59,363 nucleotides of DNA, taken from positions 1 to 59,363 of the forward strand of contig JAKLKW010000005.1 of the NCBI GenBank assembly GCA_023150455.1, written 5' to 3'. The translations under genes and the position numbers were made by a program. The DNA comes from Alphaproteobacteria bacterium (GTDB lineage Bacteria > Pseudomonadota > Alphaproteobacteria > JAEULC01). Of this stretch, positions 26,271 through 39,625 are shown in pieces. The number at the start of each line of letters is the position of its first letter. The stretch's first letter is position 1. The notes beneath the pieces were generated by a model. It ran no database searches and had not been told where the DNA came from. It saw nothing but the letters and a program-made list of their open reading frames with translations.

Positions 26271-27866
26271 TCACTGCGCCGCGAGCCAGACCCCGGCGAG
26301 ATCCTGGTTGAGATAGTGGCTCGGCAGGATCTTCCATCCGTGCAGCGCCGCGGAATGCGCGACGATGCGGTGCCACCAGACGACCGGCACGACGTAGCCC
26401 TGCTCGATCGCGCGCTTCTCGAAGCCGCGGATGAAGCCCGCCCGCTCGGCCTCGGTGATCGAGCGCTTCTGCTTCTCGAACAGCTCATCGAGCTCGCGGT
26501 CCTCCGCCTTGCTGAAGTTGACCGGCGACTTGTCGGCGGACAGGTACAGGCGCAGCTGCGTGTCGGGCTGGTCGGTCTCGTAGCAGTTCGCATCCAGTCC
26601 GACTTCGAAGTTCCCGCTGCTCATGGTCTGCTTCTGCTGCGCCACCTCGCGCGGCGAGTGCTCGACCTGGACGCCGATCTGCCGCCACTGGTCGATCAGG
26701 TAGATCGCCACCGGGTGGAACGGCATCGGGACCGACCGGTTGGTCAAGGTGAACTTCAGGTTCTCCTGCCCGGCCTCCTTCAAGAGCTTCTTGGCCTCGG
26801 CCCGCGCCGCCTGGATGTCGCGCCCGAAGCCGGGCAGCTTCGCCAGCTCGGATTCCGGCGTGGCCAGCGGATAGCCCGGGCGCAGCACGCCGCCCACCGC
26901 GCGCACGAAGGCGGTGCGCGACAGCGCCTCTGCCCCCGTCCAGCGGTCGATCGCGAGCGACAGGGCGCGCCGGACGCGGATGTCGGAATAGGGGTCCTTC
27001 TTGGTGTTGAAGAACACGTCGAATTTGCAGACCCACGGAATTTCGCTGACGACGATCTTGTCGCCCAGGGCCTGCTTCAGGCGGTCGCGTTCGGCCGGCG
27101 ACACGCCGCGGAACTCGGCCATGATCTGGCCGCCCTGCAGCGCATTGATCATCGGCGCGCCCTTGATGAAGACCGCCCGGAAGCCGTCGAGATAGGGCTT
27201 GCCCTTGTCGAAGTAGTCCTCGTTGCGCACGCCCACCCAGTGCGAGCCCTTCACGTGCTCGACGAACTTGAAGGGACCGCTGCCCATGATGCGGTTCTTC
27301 GGGTACTCGGGATCGGATTTCAGCTTCGCGGCCGAGAAGATGCAGTTCCAGGCGCTGGCGAAATTGGCCAGCATCGATGCGGACGGCTTGGCGAGCTTGA
27401 ACACCACCGTGCGCGGGTCCGGCGCCTCGATCGCGGTGATGTCGGCGTAATCGGCCTTGCGGACGGAAACGACGCCGGCCGGCGGGTTGCGGATGCGCTC
27501 GTAGCTGGCCTTGACGTCCTCGGAGGTCAGCGTCGTGCCGTCATGGAACTTGACGTCGCCGCGCAGCTTGAACGTGTAGGTCAGCCCGTCGGCCGCGACG
27601 GCCCAGGATTCCGCCACGTCGCCTTTGACCTTCGGGTAGTTGTCGGGGTCGAATTTCAGCAGCTGCGAGTAGTGCGGATTCAGCGTCTGCACCGCCGCGA
27701 AGGTGGTCGTGTTGATGCACTCGTAGCTGGGCGGGTCGGAATTGACGGCATAGATCAGCGTGCCACCCTTGCGCGGCTGTTCCTGCGCGGCGACGGAGCC
27801 GGCGAGCACGGCTGCTGCCAGCGCGAGCGCAATGGCGGGCGCGAGATGGCGCAGGTTCCAGGGCAT
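26271..27866 (-). CDS. ABC transporter substrate-binding protein (oligopeptide/opine type), copy 1
   Basis: 531 residues from ATG 27866, with GGGAGGAAA 4-12 bases upstream. It carries a signal peptide ([18 protein letters not shown]) and an SBP_bac_5 fold ([55 protein letters not shown] segment, [11 protein letters not shown]). It should capture peptides, opines, nickel chelates or similar solutes in the periplasm. It is divergent from the ATPase gene and is a paralogue of the copy at 30235-31818: [18 protein letters not shown] here matches RNPPTGVVSTRKATFQDI there. Confidence 0.93.
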   Translation of the reverse strand: MPWNLRHLAPAIALALAAAVLAGSVAAQEQPRKGGTLIYAVNSDPPSYECINTTTFAAVQTLNPHYSQLLKFDPDNYPKVKGDVAESWAVAADGLTYTFKLRGDVKFHDGTTLTSEDVKASYERIRNPPAGVVSVRKADYADITAIEAPDPRTVVFKLAKPSASMLANFASAWNCIFSAAKLKSDPEYPKNRIMGSGPFKFVEHVKGSHWVGVRNEDYFDKGKPYLDGFRAVFIKGAPMINALQGGQIMAEFRGVSPAERDRLKQALGDKIVVSEIPWVCKFDVFFNTKKDPYSDIRVRRALSLAIDRWTGAEALSRTAFVRAVGGVLRPGYPLATPESELAKLPGFGRDIQAARAEAKKLLKEAGQENLKFTLTNRSVPMPFHPVAIYLIDQWRQIGVQVEHSPREVAQQKQTMSSGNFEVGLDANCYETDQPDTQLRLYLSADKSPVNFSKAEDRELDELFEKQKRSITEAERAGFIRGFEKRAIEQGYVVPVVWWHRIVAHSAALHGWKILPSHYLNQDLAGVWLAAQ

Positions 27867-28050
27867 CGATTTCCTCCCGGCTGCTTGCTTTTGCGGCAGC
27901 ATGTCACACTCCGATGCACGGAAACAAGCCGGATGCTCGGCGATCCGTGCTGGAAATCGCCGCCGGTTTCCGTACACTGGACGATCAAGCGCGCTACGAA
28001 GAACGAGAGCTCTCTCAAACAGGGCTCCATGCAGGGAGACGTTCAAGAGC

Positions 28051-30111
<2,061 letters not shown>

Positions 30112-30159
30112 GGCCGCCACGCTTCTTTGCTTGACGGCGGCCAACGCCCAAGGTTTTCT

Positions 30160-30171
30160 GTGGTATACCAC
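30160..30171. promoter_or_regulatory. 12-bp palindrome GTGGTATACCAC, possible operator
   Basis: The perfect palindrome GTGGTATACCAC lies between the ATPase gene and the second binding-protein gene, 63 bases before the latter's ATG. TTGACG at 30131-30136 could be a -35 element. TGGTATACCA is the type of site bound by GntR-family (FadR/VanR-like) repressors. No such regulator gene is in the window. Confidence 0.45.
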
Positions 30172-30234
30172 GCCTGATTCAACGGGCGCGCCGCCGCGAC
30201 AACAAAGCGGCACTTATCGGGAGGAGACAACGGG

Positions 30235-31818
30235 ATGTCCAGTATCCGAATTCTGGCCGGATTCGCGGGCGCGATCGCCCTTGCCATCGGCGGTCCCGCG
30301 CTGGCGCAGACGCCCAAGCGCGGCGGCACCTTGAATTTCGCCTTGTCGGCCGAAACGCCGCACTATGACTGCCACGGCAGCGACACCTACGCGACGCTGC
30401 ATTTCGCATCCCCGTTCTATTCGACGCTGCTGACCTTCGACCTGCCCAAGTACCCCGGGGTCAAGGGCGATCTCGCCGAGTCCTGGACGATCTCGCAGGA
30501 CCAGAAGAGTTACACGTTCAAGCTGCACAAGAACGTCACCTTCCACGACGGCAAGCCGCTCACCTCGGCCGACGTCAAGGCGACCTACGACCGCCTGCGC
30601 AATCCCCCGACCGGCGTGGTGTCGACGCGCAAGGCCACGTTCCAGGACATCGTCGCGATCGAGACGCCGGACGCGCACACGATCGTCTTCAAGCTCAAGG
30701 ACATCAACCCGGCGATGATGGAGCACTTCGCCAGCCCGTGGAACTGCGTCTACCCGGCAGAGAAGATCACGGCCGACCCGCAATGGCCGAAGACCAACAT
30801 CCTCGGCAGCGGCCCGTTCAAGTTCGTCGAGCACGTCAAGGGCAGCCATGTCTCGGGCGCGCGCAACGACAAGTACTTCCGGCAGGGCCAACCCTATCTC
30901 GACGGCTTCAAGGGCACGTTCTTCTCGCAGTCCGCGGCGATGCTGAACGCGCTGCAGGGCGGCCAGGTCCTGGCCGAGTTCCGCACTATCTCCTCGGCCG
31001 ACCGCGACCGCCTGAAGCAGGCGATGGGCGACAAGATCCGCATCGAGGAATCGAGCTGGACCCTCAACCTGCTGGTCGTGTTCAACACCAAGAAGAAGCC
31101 GTTCGACGACGTGCGCGTGAGACGCGCGCTCAACATGGCGATCGACCGCTGGGGCGGCAGCCAGGGCCTGGCGCGCACCTCGGCGCTGCGCCATGTCGGC
31201 GGCCTGATCCGCCCCGGCTCGCCCTACGCGATCGACCCCAAGGAGCTGGAGCAGATCCCCGGCTTCCAGCGCGACATGGCCAAGGCGCGGGCCGAGGCGA
31301 AGAAGCTCCTGGCCGAGGCCGGCGTGCCGAACCTCAAGTTCGTGCTGCACAACCGCACGATCGCCCAGCCCTACACGCCGGCCGGCGTGTTCCTGGTCGA
31401 CCAGTGGCGCCAGATCGGCGTCGAGGTCGAGCACCGCCAGTTCGAGACCTCGCCCTATCTCGCCGGCATGTCGAGCGGGCAGTTCGACGTGGCGATCGAC
31501 TTCTCGAACCTATTCATGGACGAGCCGAGCCTCGGCCTCGCCAAGTACGTCTCGTCTTCCAAGGCGCCCGAGAACCGCTCGGGCCTGGAAAGCCCCGAGA
31601 TCGATGCGCTGATCGAGAAGCAGTCGCATATCGGCGACCCGACGGAGCGCATCAAGGTGATCCGCCAGGTCGAGAAGTTGATCCTCGACTCCTCGCACCA
31701 GGTCCCGCTGCTGTGGTGGCACCGCATCGTGGCGACGCACACCAAGCTGATGGGTTGGGAGATGTCGCCCAGCCACAACCTGGGTGCGGACCTCGCACGG
31801 GTGTGGATCAACGAGTGA
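30235..31818 (+). CDS. ABC transporter substrate-binding protein (oligopeptide/opine type), copy 2
   Basis: 527 residues with a signal peptide (FAGAIALAIGGPALAQT) and SBP_bac_5 fold ([69 protein letters not shown]). An excellent ribosome site (GGGAGGAGA) precedes ATG 30235. It belongs to the same operon as the permeases and is the nearest partner of the ATPase. The pair of binding proteins may give the importer two specificities, or one may be a relic of duplication; both look intact. Confidence 0.94.
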   Translation: MSSIRILAGFAGAIALAIGGPALAQTPKRGGTLNFALSAETPHYDCHGSDTYATLHFASPFYSTLLTFDLPKYPGVKGDLAESWTISQDQKSYTFKLHKNVTFHDGKPLTSADVKATYDRLRNPPTGVVSTRKATFQDIVAIETPDAHTIVFKLKDINPAMMEHFASPWNCVYPAEKITADPQWPKTNILGSGPFKFVEHVKGSHVSGARNDKYFRQGQPYLDGFKGTFFSQSAAMLNALQGGQVLAEFRTISSADRDRLKQAMGDKIRIEESSWTLNLLVVFNTKKKPFDDVRVRRALNMAIDRWGGSQGLARTSALRHVGGLIRPGSPYAIDPKELEQIPGFQRDMAKARAEAKKLLAEAGVPNLKFVLHNRTIAQPYTPAGVFLVDQWRQIGVEVEHRQFETSPYLAGMSSGQFDVAIDFSNLFMDEPSLGLAKYVSSSKAPENRSGLESPEIDALIEKQSHIGDPTERIKVIRQVEKLILDSSHQVPLLWWHRIVATHTKLMGWEMSPSHNLGADLARVWINE

Positions 31819-31868
31819 CGTTCGGACGGCGCGGCCGGATGCCGACAGGCTGAAGCCGGGATCCGGCC

Positions 31869-32822
31869 GTGTTCGTCTATCTCGTCAACCGCGTGCTGCT
31901 GATGGTGCCGACGCTGCTCGGCGTCGCGGTGCTGATCTTCTTCATGCTGCGGGTGGTGCCCGGCGACATCGTCGAGGTGAAGCTGCGCGGCGACGGCGGC
32001 AACCCGACGCAGGAAACGCTCGACGCCGAGCGCAAGCGCTTGGGCCTCGACCGGCCGCTCGTCGAGCAGTTCGGCGAGTGGATGACCGGCCTGTTCACGC
32101 TCGATCTCGGCAAGTCGATGTGGACCGAGCAGCCGGTGACCGACGAGATCGCGCTCCGGCTCGAGCTGTCGTTCGAGGTGGCGCTGATGGCGACCCTGAT
32201 CGCCATCCTGATCGCGATCCCGATGGGGACGCTGTCGGCGCTGCTGAAGGACACCTGGATCGACTACGCCATCCGCATCTTCACGATCGCCGGCCTCGCC
32301 ATGCCGTCCTTCTGGCTCGGCATGCTGACCATCGTGTCGCTGCTGTTCTTCTTCAACTGGCTGCCGCCCTTGACCTACACGCCGATCTACGAGGATCCCT
32401 GGAACAACATGGCGCAGTTGTTCTGGCCGGCGCTGTCGGTCGGCTACCGCTATTCCGCCGTGGTCGCGCGCATGATGCGCTCCTCGATCATCGAGGTCCT
32501 GAACGAGGACTACATCCGCACCGCGCGCGCCAAGGGCGTGTTCGAGCGCCTGGTGGTGATGCGTCACGCCATGCGCAACGCGCTCTTGCCGGTCATCACC
32601 GTGATCGGCCTCGAGTTCGCCTTCCTGATCGGCGGCCTGGTCGTGACCGAGCAGGTGTTCAACCTGAACGGCATCGGCCGCCTGTTCGTCCAGGCGGTCG
32701 GCCGCAACGACTTCACGCTGATCCAGGGCATGGTGATGCTGACCGCGGTGGTGTTCGTCGTGACCAACCTGGCGGTCGACATGCTCTATGCCGTGTTCGA
32801 TCCGCGCATCCGGTATCGCTGA
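31869..32822 (+). CDS. ABC transporter permease, DppB type
   Basis: 317 residues from GTG 31869 with about six membrane helices. The conserved start RVLLMVPTLLGVAVLIFFMLRVVPGD and the EAA loop (IRTARAKGVFERLVVMRHAMRNALLPV) are diagnostic of the first inner-membrane subunit of Dpp/Opp/Ddp importers. It lies 50 bases after the binding-protein gene and 3 bases before the second permease. Confidence 0.94.
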   Translation: MFVYLVNRVLLMVPTLLGVAVLIFFMLRVVPGDIVEVKLRGDGGNPTQETLDAERKRLGLDRPLVEQFGEWMTGLFTLDLGKSMWTEQPVTDEIALRLELSFEVALMATLIAILIAIPMGTLSALLKDTWIDYAIRIFTIAGLAMPSFWLGMLTIVSLLFFFNWLPPLTYTPIYEDPWNNMAQLFWPALSVGYRYSAVVARMMRSSIIEVLNEDYIRTARAKGVFERLVVMRHAMRNALLPVITVIGLEFAFLIGGLVVTEQVFNLNGIGRLFVQAVGRNDFTLIQGMVMLTAVVFVVTNLAVDMLYAVFDPRIRYR

Positions 32823-32825
32823 GCC

Positions 32826-33719
32826 ATGGCCGACGTCGCCATCCCCGCCGCCGCCGCGCGCCCGCGCCGCCGCAACGCGCTGCTGGCGTTCTGCATCGCC
32901 CAGCCGCTCGGCGCGGCCGGCGCGATCGCGATCATCGTCATGGGCGCGGCGGCGATCTTCGCCGAGCGCGTGGCGCCCTACGACCCGGTCGCCATCGATT
33001 TCGGCGCCATGCTCGCGGGCCCCACGGTCGACCACTGGTTCGGCACCGACGCGTTCGGCCGCGACATCCTGACCCGCGTCATCTACGGCGCGCGCACCGC
33101 GCTGGCGATCGGGTTCCTCTCCTCCTTCCTCGGTTGCACGGTCGGCGCGGTGGTCGGCGTGGCGTCGGCCTATTTCGGCGGGCGCACCGACATGGTGATC
33201 CAGCGGATCATGGACATCCTGCTGTCCTTCCCCATCATCGTGCTGGCGCTGGTCGTCGTCGCCATGCTCGGCCGCTTCCTCGTGCTGGGCGTCGACCTCA
33301 ACCTGATCCTGGCGATCGCCATCCCGATGCTGCCGCGCGTCGCGCGCGTGGTGCGCTCGTCCGCGCTGAGCATCCGCGAGCTGCCCTATATCGACGCCGC
33401 GCGCGTGCAGGGCTTCGGCCATGCGCGCATCATCTTCCGCCACATGGTGCCGAACGTGGCGGCGCCGTACCTGATCATGTTCACCGCCAGCATCGCCCAG
33501 GCGATCCTGCTCGAGGCGTCCTTGAGCTTCCTCGGCCTCGGCGTCACCGAGCCGACGCCGGCCTGGGGCCTGATGCTGTCGGGCAACGCCTCCGACTTCT
33601 ACCGCGAGGCGCCGTGGATGATCCTGTTCCCCGGCCTCGCCATCTCGGTCGCGGTGTTCGCCTTCAACCTGTTCGGCGATTCGCTGCGCGACTGGCTCGA
33701 TCCGAAGTTCAAGGTCTAG
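32826..33719 (+). CDS. ABC transporter permease, DppC type
   Basis: 297 residues with about six membrane helices. DHWFGTDAFGRDILTRVIYGARTALAIGF and the EAA loop (YIDAARVQGFGHARIIFRHMVPN) identify the second permease of the importer. It starts 3 bases after the first permease stop, so the two are translated together. It closes the operon. Confidence 0.95.
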   Translation: MADVAIPAAAARPRRRNALLAFCIAQPLGAAGAIAIIVMGAAAIFAERVAPYDPVAIDFGAMLAGPTVDHWFGTDAFGRDILTRVIYGARTALAIGFLSSFLGCTVGAVVGVASAYFGGRTDMVIQRIMDILLSFPIIVLALVVVAMLGRFLVLGVDLNLILAIAIPMLPRVARVVRSSALSIRELPYIDAARVQGFGHARIIFRHMVPNVAAPYLIMFTASIAQAILLEASLSFLGLGVTEPTPAWGLMLSGNASDFYREAPWMILFPGLAISVAVFAFNLFGDSLRDWLDPKFKV

Positions 33720-33736
33720 CCGCGCGCTGCCCCGCG

Positions 33737-34153
33737 CTACTCCAGCGCGCGATGGATCAGATAGGCGGCGACGTCGGCCGGCTTCACCTTCTCGACGTCC
33801 GGCTCGCGGTCGCCCGCGAGTGCGCGCTGCACCATCGAGTGGCTGGCGACGAACTCCGGGCGGATCTTGTAGATGCCGCGCGCGCCGCGCAGCTTCGGAT
33901 ACAGATTGGGATCAACCGCCTTCAGCTTGGCGTCCAGCTTGGCCAGGACCGCCGCCTCGTCCGCCGCGTCGACCGTTTGCGCCTTCAGCACCTTCCAGTC
34001 GGTCTGGCCGGCATGGGCTTCGGCGTTGAGCGCGGCGACCGCCGCGTCCGCCTTGCCGTCCGTGACGCCGACCTTGAACAGGTGCTTGGTCAGCCCGACC
34101 TCGGCGCCCCATTTCTGCAGGCTCACGCTGCGCGCGACATAGACGTTGGGCAC
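33737..34153 (-). CDS. hypothetical protein, perhaps a distant GIY-YIG-like fold
   Basis: 138 residues with no signal peptide or membrane segment. The text LFKVGVTDGKADAAVAALN resembles the YxKIGxT...RxxxL core of GIY-YIG/T5orf172 domains, but the catalytic Arg and Tyr pattern is not clear, and the match is too weak for assignment. The C-terminus (KPADVAAYLIHRALE) is helical. The gene ends 17 bases after the DppC-type permease stop on the opposite strand. Confidence 0.6.
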   Translation of the reverse strand: MPNVYVARSVSLQKWGAEVGLTKHLFKVGVTDGKADAAVAALNAEAHAGQTDWKVLKAQTVDAADEAAVLAKLDAKLKAVDPNLYPKLRGARGIYKIRPEFVASHSMVQRALAGDREPDVEKVKPADVAAYLIHRALE

Positions 34154-34289
34154 GGATTCCCCCCGAAACGGTTTCCCGCGGCATTATCGGCGGCGGCGCC
34201 GGCGGCGTCGATCCCGGTCATTGCCACCGGCGGAAGGCGGCACTAGGACATGCGCGTGCCGCGGTCCGCGGCCGCGAGGGGGGCGTCTC

Positions 34290-34550
34290 ATGGAGCAGAT
34301 GGTCGTAACGATCCTCGGCATCAGCGCGACCGGGCTCGCGGTCCTGTCGCTGCTGCCGCAGGCGGTGCGCACCTGGCGCACGCGCTCGGCGCGCGACATC
34401 TCGCTCGGCTGGCTGGTGATCGCGCTGATCTCGATGGTGCTGTGGGTAGCCTATGGCCTGCTGGTCGGCGCGCCGGCCGTCGTCTGGGCCAACGTGCTGA
34501 CCTTTCTGCAGGCGGGTTTCATCCTGGCGATCAAGCTTAAGACCGACTAG
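34290..34550 (+). CDS. SemiSWEET-like PQ-loop transporter
   Basis: 86 residues with three predicted helices and a PQ-loop (LLPQAVRTWRTRSARDISLGWL). It matches the size and pattern of bacterial SemiSWEET proteins, which dimerise to move sugars across the membrane. An AG-rich ribosome site (GAGGGGGGC) lies about 6 bases before ATG 34290. The substrate is not known. Confidence 0.85.
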   Translation: MEQMVVTILGISATGLAVLSLLPQAVRTWRTRSARDISLGWLVIALISMVLWVAYGLLVGAPAVVWANVLTFLQAGFILAIKLKTD

Positions 34551-34570
34551 GCGGGAGCCGACATGCGCGC

Positions 34571-34607
34571 TCGGCGTCCCGGCCTCAGGAGAGGCCGAGA
34601 GCGCCGA
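34571..34607. repeat. inverted repeat at the end of the 34585-34914 gene
   Basis: A 7-bp stem, CGGCCTC (34580-34586) with GAGGCCG (34591-34597) and tetraloop AGGA, is extended by outer arms TCGGCG (34571-34576) and CGCCGA (34602-34607). No T-run follows on either strand. It overlaps the predicted stop codon of the minus-strand gene and may act as a bidirectional terminator-like structure. Confidence 0.4.
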
Positions 34608-34914
34608 ACAGGTCGCGGTAGAACCGCATGTGCGAATGGCCGGCGCCGTAGAGCAGCACGCGCGCCACGATCACGAACGCCGCGACGGCGGTAGCCGCAA
34701 GCGCGAAGCCTGCGACGGCAGCGGCCGAGCCGAAGGCGATGCGAACCGCGCGCCTTGCCTTGGCGGCTTCCGCGACGCTGCCCGCCTGCTCCGCGCGCGC
34801 TGCCGCGGGCGGCAGACGCTGCCTGCGCCGAGGTCCGCGGCGTTGCCGGCCGCCGAGTCCGGCGGCCGGGCCGGTCTTTACGGATTCCTTATGGGCCGAA
34901 TGTCCGGATCGCAT
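34585..34914 (-). CDS. hypothetical protein with one C-terminal membrane helix
   Basis: About 109 residues if it starts at ATG 34914. The first 60 residues are rich in Arg/Ala/Gly, and the C-terminal part has one hydrophobic segment (FALAATAVAAFVIVARVLLYG) followed by HSHMRFYRDLFGALGLS. No good ribosome site precedes the ATG, and the frame could be extended upstream. No family match is recognised, so coding status is uncertain; the hydrophobic helix is its best support. Confidence 0.4.
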   Translation of the reverse strand: MRSGHSAHKESVKTGPAAGLGGRQRRGPRRRQRLPPAAARAEQAGSVAEAAKARRAVRIAFGSAAAVAGFALAATAVAAFVIVARVLLYGAGHSHMRFYRDLFGALGLS

Positions 34915-34991
34915 CGCAGCCTTACGGGGGTCGTCCCTAGGTTCTCGACGGGACGCGCTGGAGCGCGTGCCCGCTCGAACCGGAGGCGACG

Positions 34992-35075
34992 ATGCTCGAC
35001 CTGTTCTTCCTGGCAGTGGCGGCGGCGTTCTTCGCCGCCGCGTTGGCCTATGTCCGGGCCTGCGAGCGGATGTGA
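34992..35075 (+). CDS. 27-residue membrane peptide before kdpF
   Basis: A small ORF, MLDLFFLAVAAAFFAAALAYVRACERM, with one predicted helix and a good ribosome site (GGAGG, 5 bases before ATG 34992). It ends 7 bases before the kdpF start. Similar unnamed small ORFs precede kdp operons in other alphaproteobacteria (from memory, not checked here). It may be an extra small subunit or regulator of the Kdp complex. Confidence 0.65.
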   Translation: MLDLFFLAVAAAFFAAALAYVRACERM

Positions 35076-35082
35076 GGCTGCC

Positions 35083-35172
35083 ATGCTGATCGACTACCTC
35101 ATCGCCGGCGCCGTCGTCGCCGTGCTGTTCGTCTATCTCGTCTATGCGCTGATCCGCCCCGAGCGGTTCTGA
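35083..35172 (+). CDS. kdpF: potassium-transporting ATPase subunit KdpF
   Basis: 29 residues, [20 protein letters not shown] plus the conserved end YALIRPERF, matching KdpF, the single-helix stabilising subunit of the Kdp complex. It is followed 13 bases later by kdpA. Confidence 0.92.
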   Translation: MLIDYLIAGAVVAVLFVYLVYALIRPERF

Positions 35173-35185
35173 GCGGGAGTCTGTC

Positions 35186-36889
35186 ATGACGTTCAACGGC
35201 TGGCTGCAGATCGCCGTCTACTTCGCCGTGCTGACCGCGCTGGTCATACCGCTGGGGCGGTTCATGGCGCGGGTATTCCAGGGCGAGCGCACCTTCCTGA
35301 CGCCGGTGCTCGGGCCCGTCGAACTGCTGCTGTACCGCATCGCCGGCGTCGACGAGACGCGCGAGCAGCACTGGACGACCTACACGGTCGCCATGCTGCT
35401 GTTCAACGCCGCGGGGTTCTTCCTGCTCTACGCGCTGCTGCGCCTGCAGGCGCTGCTGCCGCTCAACCCGGCCGAGATGTCGGCGGTGGCGCCCGACCTC
35501 GCCTTCAACACGGCGGTCAGCTTCACGTCGAACACGAACTGGCAGAACTACGGCGGCGAGAGCACGCTGAGCTACCTGTCGCAGATGGCCGGCCTGACGA
35601 CGCAGAACTTCGTCTCGGCCGCCACCGGCATGGCGCTCGCGATCGCGCTGATCCGCGGCTTCGCGCGCCAGTCGGCCGCGACCGTCGGCAATTTCTGGGT
35701 CGACCTCGTGCGCTCGACGCTCTACGTCCTGCTGCCGGTCTCGATCGTCGGCGCGCTGTTCCTGGTGTGGCAGGGGGTGCCGCAGAACCTGGGCGCCTAT
35801 GTCGACGCCACCACGCTCGAGGGCGCGAAGCAGACCCTGAGCCAGGGCCCGGCGGCCTCGCAGATCGCCATCAAGCAGCTCGGCACCAACGGCGGCGGGT
35901 TCTGGAACGCGAACTCCTCGGTGCCCTACGAGAACCCGACGCCGCTCAGCAACTTCGTCGAGGTCCTGTTCATCCTCGTGATCTCGGCGGCGCTGACGCA
36001 CACCTTCGGGCGCATGGTCAAGGACGAGCGCCAGGGCTGGGCGCTCTATGCCGCGATGTCGGTCGTCTTCCTCGCCGGCGTGGCGATCACCTACGGCTTC
36101 GAGGCCGCCGGCAACCCGCACTTCGCGGCGCTGGGCCTCGATCCGGCCAACATGGAGGGCAAGGAGGTCCGCTTCGGCATCGCCAATTCCAGCCTTTGGG
36201 CCGTCGCCACGACCGCGGCCTCGAACGGCTCGGTCAACTCCATGCACGACAGCTACACGCCGATCGGCGGGATGATCCCGATCATCCTGATGCAGCTCGG
36301 CGAGATCATCTTCGGCGGCGTCGGCTCGGGCCTCTACGGCATGTTCCTGTTCGTCGTGATCGCCATGTTCGTGGCGGGCCTGATGGTCGGCCGCACGCCC
36401 GAGTATCTCGGCAAGAAGATCGAGGCCAAGGAGGTCAAGATGGCGATCCTCGCCGTCGTGATCCTGCCGCTGATGATCCTGGGCCTCATGGCGGTCGCGA
36501 CGGTTGCGCCGTTCGGCCTGTCCAGCATCCAGGATCCCGGCCCGCACGGCTTCAGCGAGATCATGTATCTCTACTCGTCGAGCACCGGCAACAACGGCTC
36601 GGCCTTCGCCGGTTTTACCGGCAATACGCTCTGGTACAACACCACCGGCGGCCTGGCGATGCTGGTCGGGCGCTATTTCGTCATCGTTCCCGCCATGGCG
36701 ATCGCGGGATCGCTGGTGGCGAAGAAGGCCGTGCCGCCCTCCGCCGGCACCTTCCCGACGCACGGCAGCTTGTTCGTCAGCCTGCTGGTCGGGGTCATCC
36801 TGATCATCGGCGGCCTGACGTTCTTCCCGGCGCTATCGCTCGGCCCGATCGTCGAGCATTTGGCGATGAACGCCGGCACTCTCTACTAG
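35186..36889 (+). CDS. kdpA: potassium-transporting ATPase, K+-binding subunit KdpA
   Basis: 567 residues with about ten membrane helices. The selectivity-filter-type motifs are present, for example [19 protein letters not shown] (first), [15 protein letters not shown] (second) and [12 protein letters not shown] (fourth). This is the SKT-type channel subunit that binds K+ and passes it to KdpB in the inner membrane. It is the second gene of kdpFABCDE, with normal length and no sign of decay. Confidence 0.98.
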   Translation: MTFNGWLQIAVYFAVLTALVIPLGRFMARVFQGERTFLTPVLGPVELLLYRIAGVDETREQHWTTYTVAMLLFNAAGFFLLYALLRLQALLPLNPAEMSAVAPDLAFNTAVSFTSNTNWQNYGGESTLSYLSQMAGLTTQNFVSAATGMALAIALIRGFARQSAATVGNFWVDLVRSTLYVLLPVSIVGALFLVWQGVPQNLGAYVDATTLEGAKQTLSQGPAASQIAIKQLGTNGGGFWNANSSVPYENPTPLSNFVEVLFILVISAALTHTFGRMVKDERQGWALYAAMSVVFLAGVAITYGFEAAGNPHFAALGLDPANMEGKEVRFGIANSSLWAVATTAASNGSVNSMHDSYTPIGGMIPIILMQLGEIIFGGVGSGLYGMFLFVVIAMFVAGLMVGRTPEYLGKKIEAKEVKMAILAVVILPLMILGLMAVATVAPFGLSSIQDPGPHGFSEIMYLYSSSTGNNGSAFAGFTGNTLWYNTTGGLAMLVGRYFVIVPAMAIAGSLVAKKAVPPSAGTFPTHGSLFVSLLVGVILIIGGLTFFPALSLGPIVEHLAMNAGTLY

Positions 36890-36907
36890 CGCCTGAAAGG
36901 CACTGCC

Positions 36908-38968
<2,061 letters not shown>

Positions 38969-38980
38969 AGGACTCGTGTC

Positions 38981-39583
38981 ATGACGAACGAAATCCGCCC
39001 CGCCGTCGTCCTGCTGGTCGCCTTCACCCTGATCACGGGCCTGGCCTATCCGCTGGCGATGACCGGCATTGCCCAGCTCGTCTTCCCGCACCAGGCCAGC
39101 GGCAGCCTGGTCGAGAAGGACGGCAAGGTGATCGGCTCCGTGCTGATGGGGCAGACCTTCACCGGGGACAAGTATTTCCACGGCCGGCCTTCGGCCACGG
39201 TCGGGCCCGACCCGAGGGACCCGACCAAGACGGCCGAAGCGCCTTACAATGCCGCGAACTCGAGCGGGTCCAACCTGGGGCCGACCTCCAAGGCGCTGAA
39301 CGAGCGCATGAAGGCGGACGTGGCGAAGCGGAAAGCCGAGAACCCGCCGGCATCCGTGCCGACCGACCTGGTCACGGCCTCCGGCAGCGGCCTCGACCCG
39401 GATATCTCGCCGGAAGCCGCCGCGTTCCAGGTGCCGCGCGTGGCCAAGGCGCGCGGCGTTCCGGAAGAGCGGCTGCGGCAACTGGTGGCCGAGCACACCG
39501 AGGGCCGCGCGCTGGGGTTTCTGGGCGAGCCGCGCGTCAACGTGCTTCGCTTGAACATGGCGCTGGACGCGCTCGCCAAATAG
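38981..39583 (+). CDS. kdpC: potassium-transporting ATPase subunit KdpC
   Basis: 200 residues: one N-terminal helix ([23 protein letters not shown]), then a periplasmic domain with the conserved [16 protein letters not shown] and NLGPTSKAL motifs. It stabilises the KdpAB complex. It starts 12 bases after kdpB. Confidence 0.97.
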   Translation: MTNEIRPAVVLLVAFTLITGLAYPLAMTGIAQLVFPHQASGSLVEKDGKVIGSVLMGQTFTGDKYFHGRPSATVGPDPRDPTKTAEAPYNAANSSGSNLGPTSKALNERMKADVAKRKAENPPASVPTDLVTASGSGLDPDISPEAAAFQVPRVAKARGVPEERLRQLVAEHTEGRALGFLGEPRVNVLRLNMALDALAK

Positions 39584-39609
39584 CTGCGCCAAGCCGCGCT
39601 TGGGCGTAG
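39584..39609 (+). other. hairpin between kdpC and kdpD
   Basis: Arms CTGCGCC-AAG (39584-39593) and CTTGGGCGTAG (39599-39609) pair with one G-U pair and one bulge around a 5-base loop CCGCG. No T-run follows. It could set the ratio of pump to sensor messages by pausing or processing (inference). Confidence 0.35.
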
Positions 39610-39625
39610 ATTCGGTCGTGCCGAC

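Noticed and set aside
30131..30159. A full sigma-70 promoter before SBP2 (TTGACG at 30131)
   Set aside because: No acceptable -10 hexamer lies at 16-18 bases spacing, so I recorded only the palindrome.
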